Positions 7,482 to 16,901 are shown, counted from the first letter of the stretch. The stretch: 38,703 nt of DNA from Bacteroidota bacterium (GCA_016868875.1 VGFN01000003.1:1-38703); one strand, 5' to 3'. Numbers and translations: made by a program. The notes: generated by a model not told the origin, from the sequence alone.

Positions 7482-9358
7482 CCGGTAATTTTTTTGGGAA
7501 CGGGTAAACTGTCTATGCCCTGTGGCAAGATGCGTGCCTTCAGGATTCTTTCTTCGAGGTCTGGTCGCCTTGTACCTCCCAGCAAATACTTCTCAATCAT
7601 TAGACTAGCTACTGGCGCTGCCCATACGCCGCCAAACCCTGCATTTTCAATTAAAACGGCAATTGCTATCCGAGGATTTTTTCGGGGGGCAAAGCACACA
7701 AAGACGGCGTGATCTTTGCCGTGGGGATTTTGAGCAGTACCCGTCTTACCGCAAATGAGTATGCTATCAATTTTTCCATAGGTTGTCGCTGTACCTCGGT
7801 CTACAACTTTTTGCATAGCATCTTGCACAACCAAAAAGTTCTTTGGCTTAATTGGAATATGAAGCTGTTCTCTGTACTTCATTTTCTTTTGTCCAGTGAT
7901 ACCGATGCTACGTACTAGATGGGGGCGGTGGTAATCTCCTTTATTTGCGAAAATTGCCATGGTATGCGCCATTTGCAAGGGTGTCATCCCAAATTCACCT
8001 TGTCCAATTGCAAGTGAAATAATCGAAGATGATTTCCACCGGTTTTGTCCAAATATTTTATCATAGTATTCTGGTGATGGTAAAATGCCATTCCTTTCGT
8101 TTGGTAAATCAACTTCACACTTACGTCCTACGTTGAATTTCTTCATGTAGTCGTACCATACTTTGTATCCTTCTTTGGGCTTGAGGCCACGGTTTTGATC
8201 CACCATGGTTTTGAACACATAACAATAGTAAGGGTTGCATGATTGCTGAATGGACTCCTCAAGATTTAGTGCCCCGTGGGTGTGCGTGCATTTTACCGTA
8301 TGGTTACCGATAGAATATCCCCCACCGCATGGGAATCTGCTTTCAGGCCGAATTAGTCCAAGTTCTTGCCCTATTAAGGCTTGAAGTGATTTAACAATGG
8401 AGCCAGGAGGATACATGGCTTGAAGTGGGCGATTGAATAAAGGTTTTAAGGGGCTTTTAGCTAGAGATCTGTAGTTTTTGCTTCTCACATTACCAACCAT
8501 TAAATTTGGATCGTAACCAGGCGCTGATACCATTGCAAGAATTTCGCCAGTAGATGGCTCAATGGCGACCACGGAACCGAGCTTATTGGCCATAAGGTTT
8601 TCAGCATAGACTTGAAGCTCAATGTCAAGTCCTAAGTGTAAATCTTCACCGGGAATTGGGAGAGAGTCAAAGCCCCCTTCTTTGTAGGGTCCAACTTCAC
8701 GATTATGTACATCTACATAACGGTATTGAACTCCTTTTTTTCCTTTTAAATAATTTTCGTAGGTTTTTTCGAGCCCGCTTATGCCAATATAATCCCCTGA
8801 TTGGTATTCTCCATTGGATTTGGCAATTAATTCAGGCGAGACTTCCCCAACATATCCAAGTAAATGGGCTGCATTTGGATATAAATAGGTCCTAACGGTA
8901 CGGGTTTCTGCATAGATGCCACTAAAATCATGAAGTCTCTCTTGCACATTGACAAAGTCCTCAAGCCTGATTTGAGCATGGAGTAGGCTAGGTTTGAATT
9001 TTGAATAAGTAGCCGCTTTGAGGAGCCTACCTTTGAGTTCTTTCGGGGAAATTCGAATTAAATTGGCCAGTTCAGTAGTGTCAAGGGGTTTTGGCAGTTC
9101 ATTTGGAACAACCATTAAGTCATAAATAGGCCTGTTTACTACAATTTTCCGGCCTTTTCTATCAAATATTATTCCCCTTGGAGGGTAGGAATTTACTCTT
9201 CGTACAGCATTTTGTTGGGCCAACTCACTGTATTCTTCATTGATAACTTGCACATTGAACAGCCTTACTAAAAAAAAAGAAAAGACAATTAGCACCACAC
9301 TTAGAATCAGCAAATGCCGAATTTCTTTGCTTGATTTTGAATCATTTAAATTGGGCAT
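7478..9358 (-). CDS. mrdA: Penicillin-binding protein 2 (elongation transpeptidase)
   Basis: PBP2 cross-links new peptidoglycan during cell elongation, with RodA and the Mre proteins. The 626-residue protein has one N-terminal membrane anchor (about 14-34), a pedestal/dimerisation region containing SYPPRGIIFDRKGR, and a transpeptidase domain with the serine-lysine motif SIVK at 320-323, the SCN motif at 373-375 and KTG at 538-540. It follows mreD after 48 bases and overlaps rodA by four. Most of the gene is clearly more AT-rich than its flanks: 8041-8100 counts about 33% GC and 8701-8760 about 27%. Confidence 0.96.
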   Translation of the reverse strand: MPNLNDSKSSKEIRHLLILSVVLIVFSFFLVRLFNVQVINEEYSELAQQNAVRRVNSYPPRGIIFDRKGRKIVVNRPIYDLMVVPNELPKPLDTTELANLIRISPKELKGRLLKAATYSKFKPSLLHAQIRLEDFVNVQERLHDFSGIYAETRTVRTYLYPNAAHLLGYVGEVSPELIAKSNGEYQSGDYIGISGLEKTYENYLKGKKGVQYRYVDVHNREVGPYKEGGFDSLPIPGEDLHLGLDIELQVYAENLMANKLGSVVAIEPSTGEILAMVSAPGYDPNLMVGNVRSKNYRSLAKSPLKPLFNRPLQAMYPPGSIVKSLQALIGQELGLIRPESRFPCGGGYSIGNHTVKCTHTHGALNLEESIQQSCNPYYCYVFKTMVDQNRGLKPKEGYKVWYDYMKKFNVGRKCEVDLPNERNGILPSPEYYDKIFGQNRWKSSSIISLAIGQGEFGMTPLQMAHTMAIFANKGDYHRPHLVRSIGITGQKKMKYREQLHIPIKPKNFLVVQDAMQKVVDRGTATTYGKIDSILICGKTGTAQNPHGKDHAVFVCFAPRKNPRIAIAVLIENAGFGGVWAAPVASLMIEKYLLGGTRRPDLEERILKARILPQGIDSLPVPKKITG

Positions 9359-9375
9359 GTGTTGGCGGAAACTTA

Positions 9376-9394
9376 TTAATTACCGTGTAATTAA
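9376..9394 (-). repeat. Inverted repeat between mreD and mrdA
   Basis: TTAATTAC (9376-9383) and GTAATTAA (9387-9394) are perfect 8-bp arms around CGT. The element lies in the 48-base gap between the mreD stop and the mrdA start. It could be a weak attenuator, a processing hairpin or a protein site. No T tract follows it. Confidence 0.4.
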
Positions 9395-9406
9395 AATAAA
9401 ATTCGT

Positions 9407-9934
9407 TTAGATTTTGTTTTTTGAGAACCTGGATGGGCTCATGCTTCGGGTCCATTGAATAAGGGACCATAAGATCCCCATCACCAATACTGTATTTACG
9501 CTTCCTTTTATCAGTGAAATTCCCAGGGAATTCCATCTTAGTGCCTCAAGTGAATAGGCCAAGGTTTGATGCATAAGCAGTAAAGTGCCGGCATAACTAA
9601 TTAGGGACCTAAATTCTAATTCTCTTAAATCAGGATCAGGAGTTTCTTGTAAGGTTACGGGTGAAACCGTGTACCGTATCCAAAAATTTTTAAAGTAAAT
9701 GGTCCATACCGAAGCCATGGCGTGAATTGCTCCGCTTTGAACAGAGCTATCAACCCACCAACCGATTCCAAATCCCAACAACATTAATATTGATCTATTC
9801 CATGTTGCGGGTAGCCATATAAGGGTTATAACATAAACCATCGGGTTGAAAAGGCCTAACCAATGAATGCGATTAAAAAGGCTACCTTGCAAAATAACCA
9901 AAATTATAAGAAGAAGCCAAGGGCGTTGATTCAT
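9407..9934 (-). CDS. mreD: Rod shape-determining protein MreD
   Basis: MreD is an integral membrane protein of the elongation machinery. The start chosen is ATG 9934 (MNQRPWLLLIILVI), giving 175 residues with about five hydrophobic segments. An upstream in-frame ATG at 9997 would overlap mreC and add 21 polar residues before the first membrane helix, which is unlikely. Sequence conservation in MreD is low, so the call rests on length, topology and its place between mreC and mrdA. The gene is AT-rich like its two neighbours. Confidence 0.88.
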   Translation of the reverse strand: MNQRPWLLLIILVILQGSLFNRIHWLGLFNPMVYVITLIWLPATWNRSILMLLGFGIGWWVDSSVQSGAIHAMASVWTIYFKNFWIRYTVSPVTLQETPDPDLRELEFRSLISYAGTLLLMHQTLAYSLEALRWNSLGISLIKGSVNTVLVMGILWSLIQWTRSMSPSRFSKNKI

Positions 9935-9950
9935 GTTATATTCTTGGTTT

Positions 9951-10832
9951 CTAATTGGTATTGGGGAGTATTTCTTCGCGCTCGCTTTGCAATGCAATTC
10001 TTATCACTTGCACGTGATCCAGACGCTTGTAATCCGCCGTCAAAAAGACCCGAATTTTGTAGGTGACTGCACCTGGATTAATTTCAATACGATCAATTCT
10101 CCCCAAGCGTAGCCCAGGAGGATAGACAGAGGAATAGGAACTACTTACTAAGGTATCGCCGATTTTAATGGGTATATGAATTGGGAAGTCAATGAGTTCA
10201 GCATACCGGGTTGACTTACCATCCCATGCTAATATTCCAACGGTTTGTGATTTGGGGTGTAAGGCACTAATTCGAATTTTGGTATTAATGAGTGGAACAA
10301 CTCTTGCAAAATGTTTTGAAACCGCTTGGACCTGCCCTATAATTTTGTCTTCTTGTATGACGGCCATTCTTGGTTGTATTCCATTCAAAGATCCCCTGTC
10401 AAGAAGCATGAAATTGTTTTGGCCTGCTTCACCACAAAAAATCACCCTTGCTGGGCTAATAAAATCTATTTTTACACTAGTGTTTGGCCATGGATTGACG
10501 GAAGAACCTTGGCCCAAAGCGGCTCTGCTATTTTTTGAATGCGCTGAGTCGGTGTGAGTAAAACTATTTAAGCGGAGGGAATCGCCACCTAATTGCCTTT
10601 TTAATAGAGCAATTTCGTTGTTTAGTCTTTGGTTTTCTTCATCCAAGCCCATAAACCGGGTGAGTTTTTTTATTTTCTTTTGGTAATGCCCGGCTGTTTC
10701 AATTTGGAGCTGAGTAAATCTACTGTTATGGTATTCGACATTGGACAGGGTAATCCAGGCTCCTAAAGATTCAAGGAGAATGAGTAACCCAAGAAATCTG
10801 TATTTGAACAGCCAAATTGCCAGTCCACCCAT
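9951..10832 (-). CDS. mreC: Rod shape-determining protein MreC
   Basis: MreC is a periplasmic scaffold that activates PBP2 and links it to MreB. The 293-residue protein has one N-terminal membrane helix (about 8-30), a predicted coiled coil at about 45-82 and a beta-rich C-terminal domain with the family motifs SPARVIF, LDRGSLNGIQPRMAVI, IIGQVQAVSKHFARVV and YPPGLRLGRID. It starts 7 bases after mreB. About 33% GC was counted at 10621-10680, well below the 45-55% seen in samples outside the block. Confidence 0.95.
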   Translation of the reverse strand: MGGLAIWLFKYRFLGLLILLESLGAWITLSNVEYHNSRFTQLQIETAGHYQKKIKKLTRFMGLDEENQRLNNEIALLKRQLGGDSLRLNSFTHTDSAHSKNSRAALGQGSSVNPWPNTSVKIDFISPARVIFCGEAGQNNFMLLDRGSLNGIQPRMAVIQEDKIIGQVQAVSKHFARVVPLINTKIRISALHPKSQTVGILAWDGKSTRYAELIDFPIHIPIKIGDTLVSSSYSSVYPPGLRLGRIDRIEINPGAVTYKIRVFLTADYKRLDHVQVIRIALQSEREEILPNTN

Positions 10833-10839
10833 TTTTATG

Positions 10840-11862
10840 TCAGGTCATCAGGAATTGGAAACGATGGATATTCTTGAGGGAAATTCCAGTACCCCGAACG
10901 ACGGCACGCAGGGGATCCTCAGCGACAATAACTTTTAGTTTGGTTTTGGCACTAATTCTTTTGTCCAACCCACGAATCAAGGCCCCACCTCCTGTGAGGT
11001 AAATCCCGGTCTCATGGATATCGGATGCAAGTTCAGGTGGAGTGATTTCCAATGCTTTGAGGATAGCGCCTTCCACTTTGGAAATGGACTTATCCAGTGC
11101 AGTCGCGATTTCGGAATAGGTCAAGGTGATTTCCCGTGGAATACCGGTCATCAAATCTCGTCCACTCACGGGCATGGGGGGTGGTGGATCTTCCAAGGTG
11201 GTTAAGGCCGAACCAATATTGATTTTGATTAATTCCGCGGTTCGCTCACCAACCAACATGTTGTGTTGACGACGGACATACTCCAGGACGTCGGCGGTGA
11301 ATTGGTCACCTGCAACACGAATGGATTCATCGCAAACGATTCCTGCCAAGGCAATCACGGCAATCTCCGAGGTACCGCCACCGATATCGATGATCATGTT
11401 CCCTTTGGGTTCTTCAACATCAATGCCGATACCAATCGCGGCCGCCATAGGCTCATGAATGAGGTAAACTTCTTTGGCGCCGGCATGCTCAGCGGAATCC
11501 CGCACCGCGCGCTTTTCGACTTCCGTGATGCCAGAGGGAATGCACACAACCATGCGCAATGAGGGGGCAAAGAATCTCTTGGTAGGATTGATCATGGCAA
11601 TCATCCCTCGAATCATATGTTCAGCGGCATGAAAGTCAGCTATGACTCCGTCTCTAAGGGGACGAATGGTCTTGATGTTCTCGTGGGTTTTGCCATGCAT
11701 CTGCTGGGCCTTCTTACCGATTGCAATGACTTTGCCGGTATTTCGATCCATGGCAACGATGGACGGTTCATCCACAACGATGGTGTCCCGATGGATAATC
11801 AGGGTATTGGCGGTGCCAAGGTCAATGGCAATTTCTTGGGTAAATAAATCAAAGAGTCCCAT
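10840..11862 (-). CDS. mreB: Actin-like cytoskeletal protein MreB
   Basis: MreB forms membrane-bound filaments that orient wall synthesis. The 340-residue protein has the actin-fold phosphate loops DLGTANTLI near the N-terminus and IDIGGGTSEIAVIAL in the middle, the PLRDGVIADF region and the adenosine-site GIYLTGGGALIRGLD near the C-terminus. It is the first gene of the mreB-mreC-mreD-mrdA-rodA operon. Upstream, 11905-11912 reads TACCTTTA on the minus strand, one base off the -7 consensus, so the promoter is only tentative. Confidence 0.97.
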   Translation of the reverse strand: MGLFDLFTQEIAIDLGTANTLIIHRDTIVVDEPSIVAMDRNTGKVIAIGKKAQQMHGKTHENIKTIRPLRDGVIADFHAAEHMIRGMIAMINPTKRFFAPSLRMVVCIPSGITEVEKRAVRDSAEHAGAKEVYLIHEPMAAAIGIGIDVEEPKGNMIIDIGGGTSEIAVIALAGIVCDESIRVAGDQFTADVLEYVRRQHNMLVGERTAELIKINIGSALTTLEDPPPPMPVSGRDLMTGIPREITLTYSEIATALDKSISKVEGAILKALEITPPELASDIHETGIYLTGGGALIRGLDKRISAKTKLKVIVAEDPLRAVVRGTGISLKNIHRFQFLMT

Positions 11863-11997
11863 GCAAGTCTATAGGTGAACGTTAAAAGAATAAGAAAGCG
11901 AAACTAAAGGTAAAAGCGCGATTAAAGATTTTTTTTGAAAAATGGCAAGCTAGGGGGGCCTTCTTAGGGCAGAGGAGACCAAACTCACTTGAGCGGA

Positions 11998-13518
11998 CTA
12001 ATGCTTGAAATGTCTAACCCCTGTCATGACCATGCACATGTCGTTTCGATCGCAGAAATCGATGCTGTCCTGATCCTTAACAGAGCCTCCAGGTTGGATG
12101 ACGGCACGGATACCCTCTTGCCAGGCCACTTCGACGCTGTCCGCAAAGGGAAAGAAGGCGTCGCTGGCCATAATGGCCCCTTGGACATCGAAGTCAAAGG
12201 TTCTGGCCTTGTGAGCGGCCTGCCTCATAGCGTCAATTCTGGAAGTTTGGCCTGTTCCGGACCCAATGAGTTGACGATTCTTGACCAGCACGATGGCATT
12301 GCTACGGGTATGCTTCACCACCTTGACCGCAAATTCCATATCGGCTTTTTCGGCTGCGTTGGGTTGTTTGGCGGTGACGACTTTGAATTGATCCGAGGAT
12401 TCGGTGGAACGGTCCGGGCTCTGAACCAGGTATCCGCCAAGGGCCGACCGAACCTGCACGGAAGAAGGAATGGGCTTTATTTGTTGCAAGAGTATGCGGT
12501 TCTTTTTGCGAGTCAGTAAATCGATGGCTTCGGTACTGAAGGAGGGAGCGATGAGTACTTCGTAAAATATTCCGTCGATTTCTTTGGCACAATCAAGGTC
12601 AAGAGGCCTGTTAGCAGCCAAGATGCCCCCAAAGGCTGAAACGGGATCCCCCGCGAGGGCGTCTTTCCAAGCCTCCAGCATGGTATCACGGCTTGCAAGC
12701 CCGCAGGCGTTGTTGTGTTTCACGATGACCAAGGTGGGCTCCTCAAATTCAGCCAAGAGGGATAAGGCGGAATCCACATCAAGTAAATTGTTGTAGCTCA
12801 GGGCTTTGCCAGAAAGCACCTTAAAGCAATCGTGCAATGGCCCATAGAAATTCCCTTGCTGATGGGGGTTCTCTCCGTAGCGAAGTCCATGGCCTTGATC
12901 CGATGCGATGCGCAGGCTCGTTGTATCGGTTTGGGGTTTCAGGTACTCATAAATCAGGGTATCGTACCGGGAAGTCATCGCAAAAGCTTCTGCAGCGTAT
13001 CGAAGACGGTCTTCAGGATTGGTTCCACCGGCAAGGATTTGTTGCCTCAGACGATCGTATTGATTGGATGAGGAGAGGACCGTGCATTGCTGATGGTTTT
13101 TGGCGGCGGCTCGTAAAAGGCTGACTCCGCCGATATCAATTTTCTCGATGAGTTCTTGATGGGTACCGCCGGCGCGCAATGTATCCTCAAAGGGGTACAG
13201 ATCCACAATGACCAGGTCTATTGGGGGAATCTCATAGCCGGCCAGCTCGTTAAGGTCCTCAATTTGATGATTTCGATGCAAAATCCCCCCAAAAATCTTG
13301 GGATGAAGGGTTTTGACACGGCCTCCCAGGATTGAGGGATAACCGGTCAGGTCTTCCACCTTACGGGGCTGACAACCAAGATTTTGAAGAAAGTCCCAGG
13401 TGCCCCCGGTGGACCAGATTTCTACCCCGGATTCAAAGAGGGTTTTGGCCAAGGGCTCGAGACCCTCTTTGGAATATACAGAAACTAAAGCTGTGCGGAC
13501 CGGACTTAGATCGGACAT
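11998..13518 (-). CDS. purH: Bifunctional AICAR transformylase/IMP cyclohydrolase
   Basis: PurH performs the last two steps of IMP synthesis. The N-terminal cyclohydrolase domain (about 1-200) shows WSTGGT, the LTGYPSILGGRVKTLHPKIFGGIL region and LYPF. The transformylase domain contains Lys267-His268 in VKHNNACGL, the pair used in catalysis. The 506-residue length is normal and the ending TGVRHFKH is typical. No other purine genes are adjacent. A candidate promoter lies at 13602-13609. Confidence 0.97.
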   Translation of the reverse strand: MSDLSPVRTALVSVYSKEGLEPLAKTLFESGVEIWSTGGTWDFLQNLGCQPRKVEDLTGYPSILGGRVKTLHPKIFGGILHRNHQIEDLNELAGYEIPPIDLVIVDLYPFEDTLRAGGTHQELIEKIDIGGVSLLRAAAKNHQQCTVLSSSNQYDRLRQQILAGGTNPEDRLRYAAEAFAMTSRYDTLIYEYLKPQTDTTSLRIASDQGHGLRYGENPHQQGNFYGPLHDCFKVLSGKALSYNNLLDVDSALSLLAEFEEPTLVIVKHNNACGLASRDTMLEAWKDALAGDPVSAFGGILAANRPLDLDCAKEIDGIFYEVLIAPSFSTEAIDLLTRKKNRILLQQIKPIPSSVQVRSALGGYLVQSPDRSTESSDQFKVVTAKQPNAAEKADMEFAVKVVKHTRSNAIVLVKNRQLIGSGTGQTSRIDAMRQAAHKARTFDFDVQGAIMASDAFFPFADSVEVAWQEGIRAVIQPGGSVKDQDSIDFCDRNDMCMVMTGVRHFKH

Positions 13519-13601
13519 GGGCGAATTTCAAAAAAAACGATGGATTGGTACGAACCTGGTCGGCTCCGAAGAGCTTCGAGATTCGAGGTATGGAGCATGT
13601 T

Positions 13602-13609
13602 CAAAACTA
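13602..13609 (-). promoter_or_regulatory. Putative -7 box for purH
   Basis: On the minus strand this reads TAGTTTTG, a match to TAnnTTTG. A TTG at 13631-13633 lies 21 bases upstream as a possible -33 element. It would give a purH leader of roughly 75-80 bases. This is predicted by eye only. Confidence 0.45.
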
Positions 13610-13680
13610 AAATTCAGCCCCCTTGTTCACCAAGGTCGAACCACTCAAATTATGAACAATCCTGTCAACGCTAGGGGGGA

Positions 13681-13708
13681 TTGACTTGGTCAAATTTGAC
13701 CCCGTCAA
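13681..13708. repeat. Extended palindrome between htpG and purH
   Basis: The core GGTCAAATTTGACC (13688-13701) is a perfect 14-bp palindrome. It is flanked symmetrically by TTGAC (13681-13685) and GTCAA (13704-13708), with only a TT/CC mismatch between core and flanks. A further GTCAA lies at 13664-13668. It starts 12 bases after the htpG stop and about 70 bases upstream of the predicted purH -7 box. It could be an htpG transcript-end hairpin without a U tract, or an operator for a dimeric regulator. Confidence 0.55.
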
Positions 13709-13720
13709 CCATCGACAAAC

Positions 13721-15559
13721 TTAGCGACCGGCGTTGTGGAGATTACGGTCAATAAAGGCAGTTAATTCTGCACCTTGGAGCATACCCTGAGAGAGCAAGG
13801 CCAGATCGATGAGTTGTTGACCTAGGGCCTGTCTTGGCTCTGTTTCTTGGGTTTCTACCAACTTCTGCACCAGGGGATGCGATGTGTTGACCACCATATC
13901 AATGGTTTCCTTCATAGGTCCCCCGAAGAAAGGAGAACCTCCGCCCGTAGCAGCCATCTCGTTCATTCGACGCATGAACTCGGAACGGGTGAGGGTGATC
14001 GGTGGATCATCGGCGGACATGGCCTCCGCCTTGACTTTGAATTCCTCTTTGGCCTTGACCCATTCACTTACCCATTCTACCGCAAGTTTTTCCTGTTCTT
14101 CGTTAAGCAAGGAAGTCTTGGACTCCCCTTTGTCCACCAATTTGTCCAAGGTATCGGAATCAATTCGCTTGAAGGTGGTTTTGTCAAGCTTGCTTTCCAA
14201 AGCCCCAATGAAATGAGCGTCTATAACACTGCCCATTTGGAGAACGGTCAAGCCACGCTTGCGGGCTCCTTCAATCAAATGATGCTGAGCACTGGCTTGA
14301 TTGGTGTACAAGACCACCAATTGCCCGTCTTTGTTGCGATGATTCGCTTCCAAAAGGGCTGCGGTATCCTCCCATGTACTAAGCTTCTGATCGGCATCTT
14401 TGTACAAACAAAACCCCTTGGCACGGTCATAGAATTTCTCGTCCGAAATCATCCCGTACTTCACAAAGAGTTCAAGTTGATCCCATTTTTCCCTGAAAGA
14501 ATCCTCTTGGTTTTTGGCGATATCCGCTAATTTATCCGCTACTTTTTTGGAGATGTGTGCGTTGATTTTCTTGACGTTGGAATCCGTTTGAAGAAAAGAT
14601 CTGGAAACATTGAGCGGTATATCCGGGGAGTCAATGACCCCATGAAGCAGACGTAAATAATCCGGGACCACTTCTTCGACGGAATCGGTGATAAACACCT
14701 GACGGCTAAAGAGTTGTATTTTATTTTTGGCCGGTTCAAAATCCGCTTTCAATTTGGGGAAGTACAGAATTCCTGTCAAATTGAAGGGATAATCCACATT
14801 CAGATGAATCCAAAACAATGGCTTTTCGGCCATGGGGTACAAATCGTTGTAGAAATTCTGGTAATCTTCATCCTGGAGATCGGCCGGCTTGCGGGTCCAA
14901 AGAGGGCTGGTCGCGTTGATATGCTCCTCCCCGAACATCACTTTGACAGGCAAGAATTTCCCGTATTTACGCAGTATTTCTTTGAGCCTCCATTCATCCA
15001 GATATTCCGAGGCATCTTCTGCAACATGGAGCACGATATCGGTACCTCGTTCGCTTCGCTCCCCAAGGCCAATTTCGTATTCGGTGGAACCATCGCAGGA
15101 CCAGCGAGCAGAATTGGAACCCTGTTGGTAACTCAAGGTGTGGATGTCAACCCTGTCGGCCACCATAAACGCGGAATAAAATCCTAATCCAAAGGCGCCG
15201 ATAATTTGGTTGAGGTCGGACTTGTCTTTGTATTTTTCGATAAACTCGGTGGCTCCCGAAAATGCAACCTGGGTGATGTATTTCTCAATCTCTTCTTCCG
15301 ACAGGCCCAAGCCGTTATCGGAGATGGTGATGGTTTTGGCTTCCTTGTCCAAACGCACCTGGACTTGCATTTCTCCAATTTCGCCTTGGACTTCTCCCAT
15401 GGCGGCTAGGGCAGCAAGCTTCTGGCAGGCATCAACCCCGTTACTGACTAATTCTCTCAAGAAAATTTCTTGATTGGAATACAGCGATTTTTTGATTAGG
15501 GGAAAAATGTTCTCGGTGTTGACCGATATATTTCCTTTTTTGGTGGAGGTTTGGGTCAT
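13721..15559 (-). CDS. htpG: Molecular chaperone HtpG (Hsp90 family)
   Basis: HtpG is the bacterial Hsp90, an ATP-driven chaperone. The 612-residue protein has the N-terminal GHKL ATPase signature SLYSNQEIFLRELVSNGVDA (ATP-site Glu and Asn conserved), DNGLGLSEEEIEKYI and GLGFYSAFMVAD, then the middle domain with GILYFPK and VFITD, and a C-terminal dimerisation domain. The common NASDA/NAVDA motif reads NGVDA here. The gene diverges from the thiolase; no CIRCE-type element was seen in the 127-base gap. Confidence 0.96.
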   Translation of the reverse strand: MTQTSTKKGNISVNTENIFPLIKKSLYSNQEIFLRELVSNGVDACQKLAALAAMGEVQGEIGEMQVQVRLDKEAKTITISDNGLGLSEEEIEKYITQVAFSGATEFIEKYKDKSDLNQIIGAFGLGFYSAFMVADRVDIHTLSYQQGSNSARWSCDGSTEYEIGLGERSERGTDIVLHVAEDASEYLDEWRLKEILRKYGKFLPVKVMFGEEHINATSPLWTRKPADLQDEDYQNFYNDLYPMAEKPLFWIHLNVDYPFNLTGILYFPKLKADFEPAKNKIQLFSRQVFITDSVEEVVPDYLRLLHGVIDSPDIPLNVSRSFLQTDSNVKKINAHISKKVADKLADIAKNQEDSFREKWDQLELFVKYGMISDEKFYDRAKGFCLYKDADQKLSTWEDTAALLEANHRNKDGQLVVLYTNQASAQHHLIEGARKRGLTVLQMGSVIDAHFIGALESKLDKTTFKRIDSDTLDKLVDKGESKTSLLNEEQEKLAVEWVSEWVKAKEEFKVKAEAMSADDPPITLTRSEFMRRMNEMAATGGGSPFFGGPMKETIDMVVNTSHPLVQKLVETQETEPRQALGQQLIDLALLSQGMLQGAELTAFIDRNLHNAGR

Positions 15560-15686
15560 GGGTTAAGATTTTGTCCAAAGGCATTCAAACCTTGTGCCAA
15601 AGCAGTGGGGAGACCTAAAGGTGTCAATTTGTCCGATTCTTGGCAGTTTTTGGTGTTTTGAGAAGAATTGTTCGCAGTTTTGTGTC

Positions 15687-16901
15687 ATGGAAGATGTATT
15701 CATATTGGACGCCCTACGGACTCCCATAGGGAAATACGCCGGGGCATTGTCCGGCTTAAGGCCCGATGACATGGCCGCTCATTTGGTAAGATGCATGATG
15801 GAGCGCCATCCCGAAGTGGATTCGCAACATTTGGAAGAACTCGTTCTCGGAGCCGCCAACCAGGCAGGTGAGGATAATCGCAACGTGGCGCGAATGAGTG
15901 CTCTGTTGGCCGGTTTGCCGACCTCTGTGGCCGGTGTGACGGTCAACCGATTGTGCGCCAGCGGTCTGCAAGCCATTATGGATGCAAGCAGAGCATTGGC
16001 CATGGGGCATGGCGATTTTTATTTGGCAGGAGGGGTGGAAAGCATGAGCCGTGCCCCTTGGGTTATGGCCAAGTCGGAACAGCCCTTTGGACGGCAACCG
16101 GAGATCCACGACACCACGCTGGGATGGAGGTTCACCAATCCGCGTTGGGAGGGGCTGCATCACCCCTACAGCATGGGTGAAACGGCCGAAAATGTGGCAG
16201 AGAAGTACCAAATTTGCCGCGTGGATCAGGATGACTTTGCTCAATCATCGCAGGAGAAGTATGCAGCGGCTCAAGCGGTCGGCGCTTTTGACCGCGAGCG
16301 AATACCGACCCCAATCCAAGACGCCAAGGGCCAAACCCAGTGGGTAGCCCAAGACGAGCATCCTCGTTTGGGGGACAGGGCCAAACTTAGCCTATTGAAA
16401 CCGGTGTTCAGGGAGGGAGGAACGGTGACCGCCGGTAACTCTTCCGGGATTAACGATGGTGCGGCCTTGTTGCTGTTGGCAAGCGCATCGGCTGTCAAGC
16501 GTCATCAACTTGAACCCATTGGCCGTGTGGTCTCCATGGCGGTGGCAGGAGTTGACCCGGCGTTTATGGGCATAGGTCCGGTACCGGCAGTCCGCAAAGC
16601 CTTGAACCGAGCAGGCCTCCAAGCCAAAGACCTGGGCCTGATTGAATTGAACGAGGCCTTTGCATCGCAGGCCTTGGCCTGTCAACGTGAATTGGATTTG
16701 CCCCTGGAGGATATCAATGTTCACGGCGGAGCCATTGCCCTGGGTCATCCCTTGGGGTGCTCAGGGGCACGAATCACCACAACCCTGTTGCATGCCCTGC
16801 ACCGATACCCCGGCAAAAAAGCCTACGGCCTGGCCACCATGTGCGTTGGGGTGGGTCAGGGGGCGGCTCTGGTGGTGGAAGCCCTAAGAAGGTCTTCATG
16901 A
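15687..16901 (+). CDS. Thiolase (acetyl-CoA C-acyltransferase, 3-oxoadipyl-CoA thiolase-like)
   Basis: Thiolases cleave or form 3-ketoacyl-CoA. The start at ATG 15687 ([17 protein letters not shown]) is the standard family opening; 93 bases of open frame upstream look non-coding. The 404-residue protein has the acyl-accepting Cys90 in [18 protein letters not shown], the GHPLG histidine and the second catalytic cysteine in [36 protein letters not shown] and DTTLGWRF resemble PcaF-type 3-oxoadipyl-CoA thiolases, but no aromatic-degradation genes are nearby, so the substrate is open. TruA starts 19 bases downstream. Confidence 0.9.
   Translation: MEDVFILDALRTPIGKYAGALSGLRPDDMAAHLVRCMMERHPEVDSQHLEELVLGAANQAGEDNRNVARMSALLAGLPTSVAGVTVNRLCASGLQAIMDASRALAMGHGDFYLAGGVESMSRAPWVMAKSEQPFGRQPEIHDTTLGWRFTNPRWEGLHHPYSMGETAENVAEKYQICRVDQDDFAQSSQEKYAAAQAVGAFDRERIPTPIQDAKGQTQWVAQDEHPRLGDRAKLSLLKPVFREGGTVTAGNSSGINDGAALLLLASASAVKRHQLEPIGRVVSMAVAGVDPAFMGIGPVPAVRKALNRAGLQAKDLGLIELNEAFASQALACQRELDLPLEDINVHGGAIALGHPLGCSGARITTTLLHALHRYPGKKAYGLATMCVGVGQGAALVVEALRRSS

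Noticed and set aside
11989-12519. A 176-codon open frame on the plus strand opposite purH
   Set aside because: It lies fully antisense to a well-conserved gene, and its translation shows no recognisable family or membrane pattern; it is a shadow of purH codon use.
13847-14530. A 227-codon open frame on the plus strand opposite htpG
   Set aside because: It is antisense to a clear Hsp90 gene and shows no start signal or domain; it is a shadow frame.
15560-15686. Promoters in the htpG/thiolase divergent gap
   Set aside because: Only one-off matches to the -7 consensus were found on either strand (TGCCTTTG, TCAATTTG), without well-spaced -33 elements.
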